A DNA stretch of 6,922 nt from an uncultured euryarchaeote (GTDB taxonomy: Archaea > Thermoplasmatota > Poseidoniia > Poseidoniales > Thalassarchaeaceae): contig CALCOR010000122.1 in assembly GCA_937897085.1 (NCBI GenBank), positions 1 to 6,922 on the forward strand. The letters run 5' to 3'. Under the pieces are notes generated by a model, which did not search any database, had not been told where the DNA came from, and saw only the letters and a list, made by a program, of their open reading frames with translations. Positions 5,848-6,922 of this stretch are shown here, piece by piece. The translations under genes and the position numbers were made by a program. Position 1 is the first letter of the stretch; each line of letters begins with the position of its first letter.

Positions 5848-6168
5848 GTGACCGATGTCAGGACCATCTACGTCGGACGCAAGCCCGTTCACGTCTACGT
5901 CGCCGCAGTGCTGAACGTCATGCAGGGCGGAGAGCGCAATATCGAGATAGTCGCCCGAGGGAACGCCATGCAGCGCGCCATCGACACCGCCGAGATATGC
6001 CGCCGACGCAACGGCCATCTGGCGAGCATGCTACCTCCCGAAGTGAACGTGCTCGGAGTCGAGATCGGCAGCGAGGAGGTCGAGCGTGAGGGCCGGACGA
6101 GCATGGTCAGCGTCGTGCGCATCAACATCGAGGGCATCGGCGACATGCCCTCAAAGGACGAGGAGTGA
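5848..6168 (+). CDS. alba: DNA/RNA-binding chromatin protein Alba
   Basis: Alba is a small dimeric archaeal chromatin protein that coats DNA and also binds RNA. The 106-residue product carries the family hallmarks in order: the DNA-binding VGRKPVHVYV (9-18), helix 1 AAVLNVMQGG (19-28), strand IEIVARGNAM (32-41) with the RNA/DNA-contacting ARG, helix 2 AIDTAEICRRR (44-54), strand VLGVEIGSEEV (68-78) and the terminal hairpin GRTSMVSVVRINI (82-94). Relative to Sulfolobus Sso10b, the Lys16-Lys17 pair is Arg11-Lys12, and the loop after helix 2 is longer and carries MLPPEVN. A short acidic tail (SKDEE) ends the protein. The GTG start is set by the adjacent GGTGA. The divergent tRNA and the inverted repeat upstream suggest its own promoter. 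The mrp-type gene follows 108 nt downstream on the same strand. Confidence 0.96.
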   Translation: MTDVRTIYVGRKPVHVYVAAVLNVMQGGERNIEIVARGNAMQRAIDTAEICRRRNGHLASMLPPEVNVLGVEIGSEEVEREGRTSMVSVVRINIEGIGDMPSKDEE

Positions 6169-6170
6169 CT

Positions 6171-6189
6171 CACTCCAGAGTGCGCGCAC
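6171..6189. repeat. Overlapping palindromes after alba
   Basis: CACTC-CA-GAGTG (6171-6182) and the self-complementary GTGCGCGCAC (6180-6189) overlap directly after the alba stop codon. Either could form a small hairpin at the mRNA 3' end, followed by a weakly pyrimidine-rich stretch (CCTTCTGTTC). The rest of the 108-nt gap to the next gene shows only a vague AT-rich patch (ATTCTAATC, 6200-6208) as a promoter candidate. Confidence 0.3.
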
Positions 6190-6264
6190 CTTCTGTTCGA
6201 TTCTAATCTGGTGTTTGGGTGGCACATCCAATGGTTGAAATGAGGCTCGTAGGTGGCCTGAGCC

Positions 6265-6271
6265 GGAGTGA
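6265..6271 (+). promoter_or_regulatory. Shine-Dalgarno site of the Mrp-type ATPase gene
   Basis: GGAGTGA lies 5 nt before the TTG at 6277 and supports it as the start. The in-frame GTG at 6268 lies within this site, so it is a poor candidate. The frame is closed upstream by TGA at 6241, TAG at 6250 and TGA at 6259. Confidence 0.55.
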
Positions 6272-6276
6272 GGGAC

Positions 6277-6922
6277 TTGGCCGATTCACCTATTTCCCAT
6301 CACGAAGGCGGAGGCGCATCCGATCCACCCCCTGAAGAGGATAACGCGACCGGGGAACAACAGGCGAAGATGGAGCAGGCGTACGCCCAGATGCAGCGTA
6401 AACTGCGCATCACCCAAATCGGCGAGCAGGTCAAGCGCAAGCTGATGGTTCTCTCAGGCAAGGGAGGCGTCGGTAAGACGACCGTCGCCACCGGGCTGGC
6501 CCTCTCACTGGCTCGCCGCGGCCTCAAGGTGGGTCTCATGGACATCGACATCACAGGGCCGAACGTTCCCAAGATGCTCGGCATGACTGGTCATGACCTG
6601 CAGGTCGAGGACAGTCAGATCCATCCTGCCATCGGCCCGCATGGCCTGAAGGTGATCTCGATGGCATTCCTGCTCGAGGATCCCGATGCGGCGATCATCT
6701 GGCGCGGACCGATCAAACTCGGTGCCATCCAGCAGTTCATCGGGGATGTCGCCTGGGGAGAACTCGACGCCATGATCATCGACTTCCCGCCTGGTTCCAG
6801 TGACGAGCCGCTCACCGTGGCCCAGTCCCTTCCGAACATCGACGGCGTCGTCGTGGTGACCACACCCCAGGAGGTCGCCCTGTTGGACAGCCGCAAGTCA
6901 ATCAACTTCGCCGAGACGGTCA
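6277..6922 (+). CDS. mrp: Mrp/ApbC (NBP35-type) P-loop ATPase, N-terminal part (truncated by window edge)
   Basis: Members of this SIMIBI-class family act as cytoplasmic iron-sulfur cluster carriers. The 215 residues seen contain the deviant Walker A motif GKGGVGKT (61-68), the switch segment [13 protein letters not shown] (88-100), the family signature WRGP (142-145) and the Walker B/switch II region [13 protein letters not shown] (166-178), then [18 protein letters not shown]. The last is typical of Mrp rather than MinD. The CxxC cluster-binding motif expected nearer the C-terminus lies outside the window. The first 60 residues lack cysteine, so the N-terminal four-cysteine domain of eukaryotic Nbp35 is absent. 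They form a polar, acidic leader (HHEGGG, PPPEED) and a short amphipathic helix. The start is taken as TTG 6277; ATG 6370 is the fallback and would leave 29 residues before the Walker A motif. Confidence 0.94.
   Translation, partial: MADSPISHHEGGGASDPPPEEDNATGEQQAKMEQAYAQMQRKLRITQIGEQVKRKLMVLSGKGGVGKTTVATGLALSLARRGLKVGLMDIDITGPNVPKMLGMTGHDLQVEDSQIHPAIGPHGLKVISMAFLLEDPDAAIIWRGPIKLGAIQQFIGDVAWGELDAMIIDFPPGSSDEPLTVAQSLPNIDGVVVVTTPQEVALLDSRKSINFAETV

Noticed and set aside
6231..6335. Small plus-strand ORF of 34 codons in the alba-mrp gap
   Set aside because: It overlaps the mrp-type start in another frame, has no Shine-Dalgarno site, and its product ends in an Arg-rich run typical of out-of-frame GC-rich sequence.
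1..6922. CRISPR, mobile-element, phage or toxin-antitoxin content
   Set aside because: No direct-repeat arrays, transposase or integrase motifs, terminal inverted repeats or toxin folds were seen. The tRNA-Gly is not flanked by a duplicated 3' end that would mark an integrated element.

Overview
The window reads as a stretch of an archaeal chromosome, most likely from a Thermoplasmata-related euryarchaeon such as a marine Poseidoniia (Marine Group II/III) lineage. The lineage is an inference. It rests on an Alba chromatin gene, a tRNA-Gly without an encoded CCA, Shine-Dalgarno sites of the GGAGGTGA type beside GTG and TTG starts, TATA-like boxes, a long secreted sequon-rich surface protein, and a small protein that looks like an archaeal family of unknown function. 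Base composition is moderately GC-rich, which explains the many long antisense shadow ORFs.

Left part (1-1778, minus strand): a tight three-gene operon read right to left. It encodes an agmatinase-type ureohydrolase, a small pyruvoyl decarboxylase of the SpeD (AdoMet decarboxylase) fold, and the N-terminal 147 residues of a deoxyhypusine synthase family protein that runs off the left edge. The first two genes overlap by 4 bases (GTGA) and the next two abut (TGA|ATG), so they are almost certainly co-translated. Together they could turn arginine into agmatine, putrescine and then an aminobutyl-transfer product, either hypusine precursors on aIF5A or a free polyamine such as homospermidine. The SpeD-like protein keeps the pyruvoyl machinery but has lost the HTWPE segment of AdoMet decarboxylases, and the DHS-like protein resembles the bacterial-type subfamily. 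These two points make this the most interesting locus here.

Middle (1779-5600, plus strand): a divergent promoter region, then a 133-residue soluble protein of unknown function, then a 1057-residue secreted, membrane-anchored surface protein. The surface protein has an N-terminal signal peptide, a sequon-rich ectodomain, three diverged Ig-like modules and a C-terminal transmembrane anchor.

Right part (5601-6922): a tRNA-Gly(GCC) on the minus strand, convergent with the surface-protein gene and divergent from alba. Next come alba (GTG start) on the plus strand and the 5' part of an Mrp/ApbC-type P-loop ATPase gene (TTG start) that runs off the right edge. The tRNA-alba gap carries a well-placed tRNA TATA box and a perfect 9-bp inverted repeat just upstream of the likely alba promoter. 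No mobile elements, CRISPR arrays or phage genes are visible.
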